In this document: piece by piece, positions 35,169-45,225 of the stretch
Position numbering within the stretch: the stretch's first letter is position 1
How the letters are laid out: each line of letters begins with the position of its first letter
Assembly (NCBI GenBank): GCA_964535735.1
Contig: CAZHTM010000006.1
Span: 1 to 64,000, forward strand
DNA length: 64,000 nucleotides
Source of the DNA: J089 sp964535735
Lineage (GTDB): Bacteria; Fidelibacterota; Marinisomatia; Marinisomatales; J089
Direction of reading: 5' to 3'
Translations under genes and position numbers: made by a program
The notes under the pieces: model-generated
Told to the model about the DNA's origin: nothing
Databases searched by the model: none
What the model saw: only the letters and a program-made list of their open reading frames with translations

Positions 35169-36521
35169 TCAACCTTCCTTGTATAAAACGTCCAGCCCCT
35201 TCCGGACCGCCGCTCCCAAATCAATTTTACTGGGACAGGCGAAACTACAGAGAGCCACATCTTCCTCGTCCAATTCCAGTAATCCCAAGTTCTCCATCTC
35301 TTCCACATCATTAGCCATAATGGCACGATATAGAGGATTGGGCCAAATATCCATGGGCAAAACCTTCTCCCAAGCACCGATGGGAACCATGGCACGGGGA
35401 TCGCCATTCTGCAAGGTCGTAAACTCATACGCACCCTGGCGGTTACCTCGATAAGCCCGGGTCAGAGTATACTTACTGGAAGGAGATCCTAACCGAAGCC
35501 ATCCTAAAAACGGGCGTTCATGACTCACTGGAAGCACTGTGAAAATCGTATCATAATAATTCAGAAATTCATCGGAATCCTTGGCTGTTCCGGTGAGGGG
35601 ATCGCCACTGATTAAACGCTGTTCTCCCGATTTAATTCGCCCTTCAGCTAAATAGGACACCGGGACGCCTGTCCGGGTTTTCAGATGCACGGGATTGGAG
35701 GCTCCCGGCCCACCGATCGTAATCACCACTCCGGGTTCATACTGACCGGTAAGAAATAGCCTTCCCAACGCAATGACGTGCTGCAGCATTACAGTCCAGA
35801 CCACGTCTCCCGGTTTAATGGGATCGATATGGTGAATGTGGACACCCACATTTCCAGCCGGATGGGGGCCTTCCACGGTGTGCAACTCACAGTTCTTGGC
35901 CTGCGAGAAGGCCGGCGACGCCGATAAGTGAGATCGCACCAAATGCACCTTCCCGGACGTGAGGTTAGTCAATACATCCAACCCGGCTTGGAAGGCCTCT
36001 TCCTGTCCCGCGATTACAACGTCGCTATCGGGACTGAGTGGCGCGGTAGGAATGGCTGAAATAAAAATCGCCTTCGGTGTGTCATCAGGAGAGGCAATTT
36101 TGCCATATGGCCGCTGACGAATCATGGGCCAACATCCTGCATCCAATATAGTTTGGATGACCTGATCCCGCCCTAGGGATACTAGCGCTTCTTTAGAAAA
36201 GGTAGGGCCCGTCGCTACTGCTTCATCTTTATCCAGTTCGATGATCACCGCATCCATGCGACGCCGAGGTCCGTATACAACCTTTGAAACGGTACCTCCA
36301 CCCGGTGAAGCCCACCGGACACGGGTATCCATTTTATCGAAAAACAGGGGATCGCCCCGCTTGACTGTGTCGCCTTCCTTCACCAATAATTTGGGTCTGA
36401 CATATCGAAATTGGGAAGGGGTCAGCGCCACGGACCCGGGATCAGACAGGGTTTCCACGTCCTTCCGGGGCAGGCCAGCCATACGAATGGTGTGGCCCTT
36501 TTTTATTACAATATGCGCCAT
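35169..36521 (-). CDS. nqrA: Na+-translocating NADH:quinone reductase subunit A (NqrA)
   Basis: NqrA is the cytosolic, soluble subunit. The 450-residue protein begins with a barrel-sandwich domain (KEGDTVKRGDPLFFDK) and a RnfC-like core with ITIGGPGASNPVHLKTRTG. The C terminus has LPMDIWPNPLYRAIMANDVEEM and FACPSKIDLG, typical of NqrA. It starts 30 bases after the nuoN stop with no clear terminator, so the nqr genes look like a continuation of the nuo operon. Confidence 0.96.
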   Translation of the reverse strand: MAHIVIKKGHTIRMAGLPRKDVETLSDPGSVALTPSQFRYVRPKLLVKEGDTVKRGDPLFFDKMDTRVRWASPGGGTVSKVVYGPRRRMDAVIIELDKDEAVATGPTFSKEALVSLGRDQVIQTILDAGCWPMIRQRPYGKIASPDDTPKAIFISAIPTAPLSPDSDVVIAGQEEAFQAGLDVLTNLTSGKVHLVRSHLSASPAFSQAKNCELHTVEGPHPAGNVGVHIHHIDPIKPGDVVWTVMLQHVIALGRLFLTGQYEPGVVITIGGPGASNPVHLKTRTGVPVSYLAEGRIKSGEQRLISGDPLTGTAKDSDEFLNYYDTIFTVLPVSHERPFLGWLRLGSPSSKYTLTRAYRGNRQGAYEFTTLQNGDPRAMVPIGAWEKVLPMDIWPNPLYRAIMANDVEEMENLGLLELDEEDVALCSFACPSKIDLGAAVRKGLDVLYKEG

Positions 36522-36551
36522 AAGTGTTTTATCGTTGTTAATTAAACACGG

Positions 36552-38036
36552 TTAATGAGTGAAAAACAAAAGGGATTGCTGTACCCAATCCGCCACCGGA
36601 GCCCAATAGATTCCCAGGACCAGAGTTGGCAGAGCTAAAGCGGTGAGCACCACTGTAAAGCATCGTCCCGGCGAATCCAGACTTTCAGCCGGTTCGCCTT
36701 TCAAATACATCATGCGCACAACCCGCATGTAGTAGTACAGGGAAATGACACTGTTGATGACCCCAAAAATGGCTAACCAATAATACGCACTCCCAGCTTT
36801 AATAACGGCAGCAAAGAGATAAAATTTTCCAATGAATCCAGCAGTCGGCGGTAATCCGGTGAGGGAAAACATGAAGAGACTCATGACCACCCCTAAAAAG
36901 GGCATTTTCCATCCCAATCCGTGATAGTCTTCAAACTGTTCGCTGTTGAGTCGGTTCTCAACGAGGATCACCACAAAAAAGGCACCCAGATTCATTAAGA
37001 GATACATGACCAGATAGATCATGATTCCAAAGACACCATCGGCGGACATTACGGGTAATGCCATCATCATGTATCCAGCATGCGCGATACTGGAATAAGC
37101 CAGCATGCGTTTTATGCTGGTTTGCTTTAAGGCCACTAGGTTCCCCAATGTCATGGTCACTACCGACAATACAGCCAATAACTGCGGCCAAGGTAAATCC
37201 CCTATGGCCATCCACTGAACTCCAGAATCCAGAGGCACTGTAAATACATCATGGAAGAAACGAATCAGAATAGCGAACCCCGCCGCCTTGGGTGCCACGG
37301 ATAAATAAGCGGTGATTGTTGTCGGGGCCCCTTCGTATACATCGGGAGTCCAGAAATGGAAAGGCACGGCGGATATCTTATACCCAAACCCCGCCAGAAT
37401 CAGAATAATGGCCACCATAAGGGCACCATGTCCCGCAGGATCCATGACCTGAAGTCGTTCCGCAATCTGGTAAAATTTTGTGGATCCCGTAAGCCCAAAC
37501 ACATAGCTGAGTCCAAATAGCATTAATCCAGAGGAAAAGGCTCCGTAAATAACATATTTAAGGGCGGATTCATTGGACCGTTTGCTCTGTTTCAAGTATC
37601 CCGCAAGGACGAAGGAACTCAACGACACCACTTCGATGGACAGGTAAACCATTATCAAATCGATAGCGGACACCATCAAAAACATCCCCAGAACCATAAT
37701 GCCCATCAGCATGTAGAATTCTCCCATCCGAACCGACGCCAATTCCCGGCTCAACCGGGCAACGAACACCACCAGAAATGTGGATAGGAGTAGAAGAATT
37801 TTGAAGAACGTGCCGAAGGGGTCCAGCGCCAAGGAATTGAGGAATAATGAGGTGATACGGCCCTGCCCCTGGAAAAGCACCAAGCCGAAGGTGAGGACCA
37901 ACCCCCACATGAACCAGCGACCCGCGATGCGGTCATCGTGGCGATACCGAATAATATCCACCAGTATGACCACTAGGACGGTGGCCAGGAGTCCCCATTC
38001 AGGGAGAAACAGTGATAAACTTTGAAGATTATTCAT
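36552..38036 (-). CDS. nuoN: NADH-quinone oxidoreductase subunit N (NuoN)
   Basis: NuoN is an antiporter-like proton-pumping subunit of complex I. The 494-residue protein has about 14 helices. Conserved charges are in MVYLSIEVVSLSSFVLAGYLK (key Glu and Lys of the half channels) and in the discontinuous-helix regions near GAPTTITAYLSVAPKAAGFAI. TGLPPTAGFIGKFYLF is diagnostic. It ends the 11-gene nuo set and precedes nqrA. Confidence 0.96.
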   Translation of the reverse strand: MNNLQSLSLFLPEWGLLATVLVVILVDIIRYRHDDRIAGRWFMWGLVLTFGLVLFQGQGRITSLFLNSLALDPFGTFFKILLLLSTFLVVFVARLSRELASVRMGEFYMLMGIMVLGMFLMVSAIDLIMVYLSIEVVSLSSFVLAGYLKQSKRSNESALKYVIYGAFSSGLMLFGLSYVFGLTGSTKFYQIAERLQVMDPAGHGALMVAIILILAGFGYKISAVPFHFWTPDVYEGAPTTITAYLSVAPKAAGFAILIRFFHDVFTVPLDSGVQWMAIGDLPWPQLLAVLSVVTMTLGNLVALKQTSIKRMLAYSSIAHAGYMMMALPVMSADGVFGIMIYLVMYLLMNLGAFFVVILVENRLNSEQFEDYHGLGWKMPFLGVVMSLFMFSLTGLPPTAGFIGKFYLFAAVIKAGSAYYWLAIFGVINSVISLYYYMRVVRMMYLKGEPAESLDSPGRCFTVVLTALALPTLVLGIYWAPVADWVQQSLLFFTH

Positions 38037-38048
38037 GGATAGCTGGGT

Positions 38049-39590
38049 TTAAAAAGCCCCTCCTAACTGAACAATATGGGTTATCATATCATTGAGTGTG
38101 GTTTTAATCAAATTCAGGAAGGGACTGGGATACACACCCAACCCAACGGTTATGACAATTAAAGGAATTACCACAAACAACTCGCGGCCGTTGATGTCCG
38201 GCATAGACGCATATTTTTCATTAAGGGGACCAAAGAAGATTTTTAAATAGGCCCGGAGGAAATACGCCGCATTTAACAGAATGCCCAGCGTCGACAGAAT
38301 AACGATCACCCGAAATACGGGGAAAGCACCGACAAAGGATAAGAATTCACTCACGAATCCGGACATCCCCGGCAATCCCAGACCTGCAAAAAAGGCTACC
38401 ATGGTTACGCCCGCATAGATGGGCATTTGCTTGGCCAAGCCACCAAATCCTTCAATATCCCGGTGGTGAGCTCGGTCATAAACCACGCCCACTAAAATAA
38501 ACAACATGGCGGAGATAGTTCCATGGTTGAACATTTGGAACACGGCACCACTCAGCCCCGCCTGAGCCGCCAGGATGTTCTCGCCATTCATGGCGCCAGC
38601 GGCCACTACTGCGGCCATTCCCAGGAGGGCATAACCCATGTGATTCACACTGGAATAGGCCACCAGTTTCTTTAAATCCTTTTGCGCTAAGGCACAGAGA
38701 GCGCCCCAGATCACGTTAATCAGTCCCAGAACCGCCAAGGTGCCGGCAAACCACCACACCGCTTCCGGAAGGAGACCGTAATTGATCCGGAGCATACCGT
38801 ACAGACCCATTTTCAGCAGAATTCCCGCCAGAATGACGGAGATGGCCGTGGGTGCTTCCACGTGAGCCAGTGGCAACCACGTATGAAGTGGGAAAATGGG
38901 GACCTTAATGGCAAAACCCACAAATAACAACACCCAGATGATACGAATGGCGGAAATGCCCCACCACGTGACCCCTTGCAATTGTTCCGGAGCGGTCTGG
39001 GTTAAGGTGATTAAATCAAAGGTTTGACCACAGGTGAAATACAACGCCAGAATGGCCACCAGCATGAGAACACTTCCCACCAAAGTATATAAAAAGAATT
39101 TAATGGCTGCATATTCGCGTTGCGGTCCGCCCCACATTCCGATCAGGAAATACATGGGTAATAACATTACTTCCCAGAACACATAAAACAGGAAAAAGTC
39201 CAACGCCAGAAACACCCCGATCATTCCGGTGTCCAGCAAGAGGAAGAGAGCAAAATACCCCTTTGTGGCTTTCTCAATCTTCCAACTCACGAATACCGCC
39301 AGGAAGGACAACAACGGCGTGAGAATCACCATAGGAAGGCTCAGTCCATCCACACCAAGGGTATAATGGATGTTGAACGAGGGTATCCAGGCTGCTTTTT
39401 CAAGGAATTGGTAGGTTCCCACGGCGCTGTCAAACTTCAAAAGCAACAGAACCGCCACCCAGAGTTGCAGGCCGGTCGCCACCGCCGCGATCACCTTGAT
39501 CACATCCTTTTGTTCGCGAGGCACCAGAGCTATGGCGGCAATGCCCACCACTGGCAACCAAATTAGCCAACTTAAAATATGTGTTTCCAT
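38049..39590 (-). CDS. nuoM: NADH-quinone oxidoreductase subunit M (NuoM)
   Basis: NuoM is the second antiporter-like subunit of complex I. The 513-residue protein shows YTLGVDGLSLPMVILTPLLS, FFLFYVFWEVMLLPMYFLIG (conserved Glu), LPLAHVEAPTAISVILAGILLKMGLYG and GLPGMSGFVSEFLSFVG. Length and helix count are typical. It lies 12 bases before nuoN. Confidence 0.96.
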   Translation of the reverse strand: METHILSWLIWLPVVGIAAIALVPREQKDVIKVIAAVATGLQLWVAVLLLLKFDSAVGTYQFLEKAAWIPSFNIHYTLGVDGLSLPMVILTPLLSFLAVFVSWKIEKATKGYFALFLLLDTGMIGVFLALDFFLFYVFWEVMLLPMYFLIGMWGGPQREYAAIKFFLYTLVGSVLMLVAILALYFTCGQTFDLITLTQTAPEQLQGVTWWGISAIRIIWVLLFVGFAIKVPIFPLHTWLPLAHVEAPTAISVILAGILLKMGLYGMLRINYGLLPEAVWWFAGTLAVLGLINVIWGALCALAQKDLKKLVAYSSVNHMGYALLGMAAVVAAGAMNGENILAAQAGLSGAVFQMFNHGTISAMLFILVGVVYDRAHHRDIEGFGGLAKQMPIYAGVTMVAFFAGLGLPGMSGFVSEFLSFVGAFPVFRVIVILSTLGILLNAAYFLRAYLKIFFGPLNEKYASMPDINGRELFVVIPLIVITVGLGVYPSPFLNLIKTTLNDMITHIVQLGGAF

Positions 39591-39621
39591 CTTACACCTT
39601 CATCGATGGGTTAACCGTCAG

Positions 39622-41664
39622 TTAAAACACCTGACTCAAAATAATGATGATGACCCCTGCTGTCGCCAACAGGATATAATTTTGTAACCGGCCGGTTTGA
39701 AAGAGCTGAAGCCCGCTGCCTAATCCACGTAATCCCCGGCCTACACCGTCTACCAGGCCCTGGTCCAGACCTTCATAATCCGCGGTCCCGGCCCACCGAG
39801 CCATCCAAGTGGTGAGGCGGCCAAAACCATCTATAATTTTTTTATCATACCAATCCCAATCCAACCAGGCCACCCGATCCGCCAGCCGAAGGACCGGTTG
39901 ATACAAAAACCGGTCATAGAGTTCATCCACATAGAATTTATTGTAGGACAAGGCATGGAGTTTTGGGAAGCGCTTGGCCAATGATTCAGCCGAAATGGAT
40001 TGTTTCCCATATACCAACCAGGCCCCTAAAATACCCAGACCAGCAACAAATACAGACAAAATCGCCGTTGGGAGATGGACATGATGAATCTGCTCCTCCA
40101 ACAGATGGGCCGGCAATGCTCCAGCCAATGAATCCTTGGCTTCAACCAGAGAATGAAACCATCCGCTCGTAGCAAAAGGATTGAAACCTGGTAAGGTATA
40201 AAAAATAAACAGACTACCAACTCCCAAAATCACCAAAGGCAGAGTCATTTCAAATGGGGATTCGTGAATATGCTCATGGACCTGGGGATGCCGGGGTTCA
40301 TGATGAAAGGTAAGGAAAATAAGTCGGAACATATAAAAAGCCGTGATCAGGGCGGCTCCGAATCCAAATACCGGTAATAGAAAATGTGCTGGATGTTCTC
40401 TTGCGAAGGCTAACGTTCCCGCCAGAATGGCATCCTTGGACAAGAATCCGGAGAAAAAAGGAATCCCAGAGATGGCCAGAGTGCTAGAGAGCATGGCCCA
40501 ATAGGTGATAGGCATTTTGGACTTCAATCCACCCATATTGCGCATATCCTGGGGATCCAGATCATGGTTCCCCACTTTCCCCAGTCCATGATGCATGGCA
40601 TGGATGACACTGCCGGATCCGTAAAACAAATTGGACTTAAACACCGCATGGGTTACCAGGTGGAAAAAGGCCGCCACATAAGCTCCGGTTCCCACTGATA
40701 AAATCATGTATCCCAGTTGAGAGACAGTGGAGTAGGCCAATACTTTTTTAATATCGGTTTGGGTAATGGCAATCAATGCGGCGAACAGGGCCGTAAAACC
40801 TCCCACATAGGCCACCACCAGAAGCGCATCGGGTGTCAAAATGGGATAAAACCGTACCATCATGAAGACCCCAGCGGCCACCATCGTAGCGGCATGCATT
40901 AGGGCGGAAACCGGCGTGGGACCTTCCATGGCATCAGGAAGCCAGATATGAAGCGGGACCTGAGAGGATTTTCCCACGGCACCCATGAAAAGACCGATGC
41001 CAGCAAACGTTAATACCGTTCCGGCAATTTTACCGGTCGCTACGCCGGCAAACATATCCTGATACAGGAAGGAACCGGTCGCAGTAAACATGAGCATAAT
41101 TCCGATAAAGAAACCAATATCCCCTACCCTGTTGGTTAGAAACGCCTTGACACCCGCGTTGGCCGCCGACAATTTTTCAAACCAGAACCCAATGAGGAGA
41201 TAGGAACTGAGTCCCACCAACTCCCAGCTCACATATAAGAGCAGGAGATTATTGGAGAGGACAATGCCGTTCATGGAAAAGGTAAATAGGGATAAATAGG
41301 CATAATACCGGGAATATCGAGGATCCCCTTCCAAGTATTTAATAGAAAATATATGACTGGCGCTGGAAATCAACGAAACCACCAAAAGCATGATGATGGT
41401 CACCGTATCAATTAAAAATCCAACCTGAATTTTAAACTGTCCCAAATCCAGCCAGGTAAAGGACGCCTCCTGGTGAAAATCAGGATTCATATCCAGAAGC
41501 AAACTGGCAAACATTGCCAGGGACAAAACCAGCGTCAGGAGCACAGCGCCAATGGATACCCAATCCCCTTTGCGGGGAAGCCGTTTCCCAATAAAGATTT
41601 GCACCAGAAAGGCAGCCAGTGGCAGGAAATAGATCAACAAGGCGTATTGTATGAAAATATTCAT
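39622..41664 (-). CDS. nuoL: NADH-quinone oxidoreductase subunit L (NuoL)
   Basis: NuoL is the distal antiporter subunit of complex I with a long lateral helix. The 680-residue protein has LLYVSWELVGLSSYLLIGFW, LPDAMEGPTPVSALMHAATMVAAGV and GIPFFSGFLSKDAIL in the antiporter core. The C terminus has NKFYVDELYDRFLYQP and a last helix that fits the lateral arm. It overlaps nuoK by four bases. Confidence 0.96.
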   Translation of the reverse strand: MNIFIQYALLIYFLPLAAFLVQIFIGKRLPRKGDWVSIGAVLLTLVLSLAMFASLLLDMNPDFHQEASFTWLDLGQFKIQVGFLIDTVTIIMLLVVSLISSASHIFSIKYLEGDPRYSRYYAYLSLFTFSMNGIVLSNNLLLLYVSWELVGLSSYLLIGFWFEKLSAANAGVKAFLTNRVGDIGFFIGIMLMFTATGSFLYQDMFAGVATGKIAGTVLTFAGIGLFMGAVGKSSQVPLHIWLPDAMEGPTPVSALMHAATMVAAGVFMMVRFYPILTPDALLVVAYVGGFTALFAALIAITQTDIKKVLAYSTVSQLGYMILSVGTGAYVAAFFHLVTHAVFKSNLFYGSGSVIHAMHHGLGKVGNHDLDPQDMRNMGGLKSKMPITYWAMLSSTLAISGIPFFSGFLSKDAILAGTLAFAREHPAHFLLPVFGFGAALITAFYMFRLIFLTFHHEPRHPQVHEHIHESPFEMTLPLVILGVGSLFIFYTLPGFNPFATSGWFHSLVEAKDSLAGALPAHLLEEQIHHVHLPTAILSVFVAGLGILGAWLVYGKQSISAESLAKRFPKLHALSYNKFYVDELYDRFLYQPVLRLADRVAWLDWDWYDKKIIDGFGRLTTWMARWAGTADYEGLDQGLVDGVGRGLRGLGSGLQLFQTGRLQNYILLATAGVIIIILSQVF

Positions 41665-41966
41665 CGCTTCAGGGTACTGGCTTCTTCAACGTTAATGGTA
41701 TGGAAATTATGGTACAGATTGATAATAATGGCTAACGCCACCGCCGCTTCTGCCGCTGCCATGACAATAACAAACAAGGCGAAAATATGACCTGCTATGA
41801 CCATTCCATTGAAGCGAGCAAAGGCAATAAAGTTGACATTCGCCGCATTCAGAACTAATTCAACGCCCATAAGAACTGCTACTGCGTTCCGCCGGGTCAT
41901 GATGGCAAAAATGCCCAGTCCAAAAAGAACGGCGCCAACCAATAAATAGCTGCTGAGTTGATCCAT
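41661..41966 (-). CDS. nuoK: NADH-quinone oxidoreductase subunit K (NuoK)
   Basis: NuoK is a three-helix complex I membrane subunit of 101 residues. The helix-2 motif VLMGVELVLNAANVNFIAFA contains the conserved Glu at about residue 36, and a second Glu lies in helix 3 (AAEAAVALAIII). It shares one base with the nuoJ stop. Confidence 0.96.
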   Translation of the reverse strand: MDQLSSYLLVGAVLFGLGIFAIMTRRNAVAVLMGVELVLNAANVNFIAFARFNGMVIAGHIFALFVIVMAAAEAAVALAIIINLYHNFHTINVEEASTLKR

Positions 41967-42454
41967 CAGGAATCCCTCCGGGATAACATAGCCGCTCCGA
42001 TCAACGCCCCCAGCAGGAGCACACTAGCCACTTCGAAAGGCAGGAGATAATCCGTCATAAGGCTGGTCCCTATAGCAGCCACTGTACCTTCTGGTTCGGA
42101 AGTGGTCTGGATCGCCCAGGGAGTGCGAACCACAACCCAACCCAAAAAGGCGATCAGAACCAGGGCTAAAAAGGTTCCCAAACTCCGCTGTAAACTGGTG
42201 TGGGAAATATCAACCGACACAATTTTATGGGTTAACATAATCCCGAATAGGATTAACACCAGGATGCCACCGATATAAATAGCCACCTGAACCCCCGCCA
42301 GGAAGTCAGCCCAAAGAAACACATACAATCCGGCGATACCAATTAGAGTGAACAGAAGGGAAACGGCAGAGTAAATTAAATTTTTACTGAGGACTACCCC
42401 CAGGGCCGATCCCAACGTTAATAGCACGATCACCCAGAATGCCAGATCCGCCAT
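41966..42454 (-). CDS. nuoJ: NADH-quinone oxidoreductase subunit J (NuoJ)
   Basis: NuoJ is the five-helix membrane subunit beside NuoH and NuoK. The 162-residue protein has NLIYSAVSLLFTLIGIAGLYVFLWADFLAGVQVAIYIGGILVLI across residues 25-68 (quoted here as its visible span), which is the characteristic pattern with the conserved Tyr in helix 3. It shares one base with nuoI upstream and nuoK downstream. Confidence 0.94.
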   Translation of the reverse strand: MADLAFWVIVLLTLGSALGVVLSKNLIYSAVSLLFTLIGIAGLYVFLWADFLAGVQVAIYIGGILVLILFGIMLTHKIVSVDISHTSLQRSLGTFLALVLIAFLGWVVVRTPWAIQTTSEPEGTVAAIGTSLMTDYLLPFEVASVLLLGALIGAAMLSRRDS

Positions 42455-43023
42455 CAGGCCTCGCCTCCTTCCGGAACTTCAGGAACACGGGTTCGCTCTT
42501 CCACATCTTTATCGGTCAAGGCCGCAAACCGGTAAATCAGGTTGTTCCGGTCGTATTCACTAAATTCATAATCGATAGGATGTTTATGAGAGTTGGGACC
42601 ACCAGTCATATAAATACATTCCTCCGGACAAGGATAGGTGCAGAGATTACAAAACATGCATTCAGACATATCGATGTCAAACCGTTTTACCAGAAGTCGT
42701 TTTTTGGTATCATTGGAGGTGAGTCCCAAATCCACTTCTTTAGGTACTTTCACCGTTTCGATACGGATACAGTTCACGGGGCAGGCTCGTTCACATTTCA
42801 TGCACCCAATGCAATCGTCAATATCCACGTGCAAACGGGACCGGATCACATTATAGGTCTGATGGTCGAATCCGATAAGCCGTTCTGGACGCGGCCAAGT
42901 TTCTTCTGGATATTGAAGGGTCACATTCCCTTTTCGAATCCGTCGCAGATGGTGCCAAGTAATCCCCATTCCGATGGACAGGGTGCTTAGCGATTCCCAG
43001 ATATTAAGTAACCAGCGTTTCAT
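42454..43023 (-). CDS. nuoI: NADH-quinone oxidoreductase subunit I (NuoI)
   Basis: NuoI carries two 4Fe-4S clusters (N6a and N6b) that relay electrons to NuoB. The 189-residue protein shows CIGCMKCERACP near residue 64 and CMFCNLCTYPCP near 103. The N-terminal amphipathic stretch and the basic GITWHHLRRIRKG fit the family. In an enzyme with no NuoEFG, it is near the probable docking site for an alternative electron donor such as ferredoxin. Confidence 0.95.
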   Translation of the reverse strand: MKRWLLNIWESLSTLSIGMGITWHHLRRIRKGNVTLQYPEETWPRPERLIGFDHQTYNVIRSRLHVDIDDCIGCMKCERACPVNCIRIETVKVPKEVDLGLTSNDTKKRLLVKRFDIDMSECMFCNLCTYPCPEECIYMTGGPNSHKHPIDYEFSEYDRNNLIYRFAALTDKDVEERTRVPEVPEGGEA

Positions 43024-43024
43024 A

Positions 43025-44107
43025 TTATCCGATTATCAGATTCCAGAGCCCTACACCGAAAATATTCAGCATGGCAAGAGGAATTAATACTTTCCAACAG
43101 ACGTTCATCAATTGATCGACCCGCAATCGTGGGAAGGTCCACCGAAACCACATCATGATAAGGATTAAGATACCCACCTTAAACAGAAACCAGAACAAAC
43201 CCCAACCTGCGGAGGAAAACCATCCGGGAATCGGGCTGGTCCAGCCCCCTAGAAATACGACTACTGCTACAGCAGTGACAATGAGCATGTTGGCATACTC
43301 GCTCAGGAAAAACAGAGCCCAGCGCATACCGGAATATTCCGTATGAAATCCGGCGACCAGTTCTGATTCCGCTTCCGGAATATCGAAAGGCGTCCGGTTG
43401 ACTTCCGCCACGGCACTGATGAAATAAATAATGAAGGCCACAAGACTAAAGGGATTGTTGAACAATATCCAATTCGGTAGAAATCCCCAGCGAACCCCGG
43501 TTTGAGCCTCAATAATACCTTGCATACTGAGCGTTCCGGTAAGCATGATGGCGGAGATAATGCTGAGTCCGGCGGGAATTTCGTAGCTCACAATCTGAGC
43601 CGCAGAACGCATGGAACCGTACAAGGACCACTTGTTATCTGATGCCCAACCGGCTAAAATCAATCCAATCACGCCGAAGGACCCCATTGCCAGGATATAA
43701 AAAACGCCGATATTCAGGTCCACCATTTCCAATGTCTGATTGAAAGGAACAGCGGAAAACGCTAAAAACGGCGCCAAAAAGATGATGAAGGGCGCGGCTA
43801 TAAACAATTTTCGGTCGGCAGCGGCGGGAATAATATCTTCCTTCAACAGGAGCTTCAACGCATCCGCTACCGTTTGGAGCAATCCCCACTTCCCCGCATG
43901 GAGACCCGCACCCTGCCCCATGGGCCCAATACGGTCCTGCATAAAGGCTGAGACTTTCCGTTCCACATAAACGGCTACGATGGCATTGGTGGCCAGAACT
44001 AAAAACAGGGGAATACCCGTAATCACCACCGCCAGCAAGAGCATCCAGGCCTGTTCACTATTTCCAGACAGGTTACTGAACCACCGAATCAATCCATCAA
44101 CGGTCAT
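43025..44107 (-). CDS. nuoH: NADH-quinone oxidoreductase subunit H (NuoH)
   Basis: NuoH forms the quinone cavity and first part of the proton path. The 360-residue polytopic protein has YVERKVSAFMQDRIGPMG near residue 47, RSAAQIVSYEIPAGL, and AEVNRTPFDIPEAESELVAGFHTEYSGMRWALFF spanning the conserved acidic loop (about residues 236-269). Its start overlaps the nuoD stop by four bases. Place and length are typical. Confidence 0.96.
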   Translation of the reverse strand: MTVDGLIRWFSNLSGNSEQAWMLLLAVVITGIPLFLVLATNAIVAVYVERKVSAFMQDRIGPMGQGAGLHAGKWGLLQTVADALKLLLKEDIIPAAADRKLFIAAPFIIFLAPFLAFSAVPFNQTLEMVDLNIGVFYILAMGSFGVIGLILAGWASDNKWSLYGSMRSAAQIVSYEIPAGLSIISAIMLTGTLSMQGIIEAQTGVRWGFLPNWILFNNPFSLVAFIIYFISAVAEVNRTPFDIPEAESELVAGFHTEYSGMRWALFFLSEYANMLIVTAVAVVVFLGGWTSPIPGWFSSAGWGLFWFLFKVGILILIMMWFRWTFPRLRVDQLMNVCWKVLIPLAMLNIFGVGLWNLIIG

Positions 44108-45225
44108 CGATCAATTTCTCCCAGCACAATGTCCAGACTCCCCAGAATGGCAATCACATCAGAAATCATCCATCCGGACGCAATTTCACTGAGCACCGAT
44201 AAAGCTGTGAAGGCCGGCGACCGCATTTTCAGACGGAATGGTCCCGGTTTTCCATCACTGATGATGTAATACCCCAGATCCCCGCGAGGACTTTCGGTGC
44301 GTTTATAAATCGATCCTTTCGGTGGACGGACTTTCCGAGGAAGGGCCTCATGCACATTTCCTTCGGCGGGTAAATCTTTCAAGGCCTGGCGAATAATTTT
44401 CACACTTTCAGCCATCTCTTGAGCCCTGACCCAGTAACGATCCCAACAGTCACCAACGGTCCCCATTTGTCCGGTTCCCACAGGAATATCAAATTCAAAC
44501 CGGTCATAAATGGAATAGGGCTCATCCTTTCGAAGGTCCCACTTCACACCGGAACCCCGCAAATTGGGTCCGGTCACTCCATATTGGATAGCCACATCCG
44601 GAGGTAAAACACCCACATCAGCTGTGCGTTCAATAAAAATTTTGTTATACATCAATAAATCGTTGTATTCTTTCAGGTTGGGCTCAAAATCATCCAAAAA
44701 TCGATAGGTTGCTTCCACAAATCCCACCGGCAGATCATGCGAAAGACCCCCAACCCACATATAATTATAGAGCAACCGTGCCCCGCAAGTGAGTTCAAAT
44801 AAATCCAGAATTCGCTCCCGATCGCGGAACATGTATAAAAAGGGAGTAAATGCACCCACATCCAACCCGTAAGTTCCTAACGCAATGAGGTGACTGGCGA
44901 TCCGGTTTAATTCCGCCATGATCACCCGAATATACTCCACCCGCTCAGGAACCTGAATGCCCAGGAGTTCTTCCATTGCCACCACGTATCCAAAATTATT
45001 GTTCATGGAGGCGATATAATCACAGCGATCAGTAAAAGGTATCACCTGTTCATAAGACAAGTTTTCACAGTGTTTTTCAAAACAACGATGGAGATAACCT
45101 ATAACGGGTTCAATATGGGAAACGATCTCCCCATCGGTCTTCACATGTAACCGGAGAACGCCATGAGTACTGGGATGTTGCGGTCCAATATTCAGGACCA
45201 TTTCTTCGCCGTGGATTATTCCCAT
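44104..45225 (-). CDS. nuoD: NADH-quinone oxidoreductase subunit D (NuoD)
   Basis: NuoD is the 49-kDa subunit that shapes the quinone site. The 373-residue protein begins with NIGPQHPSTHGVLRLHVKTDGE, and has RCDYIASMNNNFGYVVAMEELLG, RGSGVKWDLRKDEPYSIYD and the C-terminal ISDVIAILGSLDIVLGEIDR. It is not fused to NuoC, unlike in E. coli. It overlaps nuoC by ten bases. Confidence 0.96.
   Translation of the reverse strand: MGIIHGEEMVLNIGPQHPSTHGVLRLHVKTDGEIVSHIEPVIGYLHRCFEKHCENLSYEQVIPFTDRCDYIASMNNNFGYVVAMEELLGIQVPERVEYIRVIMAELNRIASHLIALGTYGLDVGAFTPFLYMFRDRERILDLFELTCGARLLYNYMWVGGLSHDLPVGFVEATYRFLDDFEPNLKEYNDLLMYNKIFIERTADVGVLPPDVAIQYGVTGPNLRGSGVKWDLRKDEPYSIYDRFEFDIPVGTGQMGTVGDCWDRYWVRAQEMAESVKIIRQALKDLPAEGNVHEALPRKVRPPKGSIYKRTESPRGDLGYYIISDGKPGPFRLKMRSPAFTALSVLSEIASGWMISDVIAILGSLDIVLGEIDR

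Noticed and set aside
36524..36549. GTGTTT...AAACAC repeat between nuoN and nqrA as a terminator
   Set aside because: The stem is only six bases with a 14-base loop and no T-tract follows; too weak to call.
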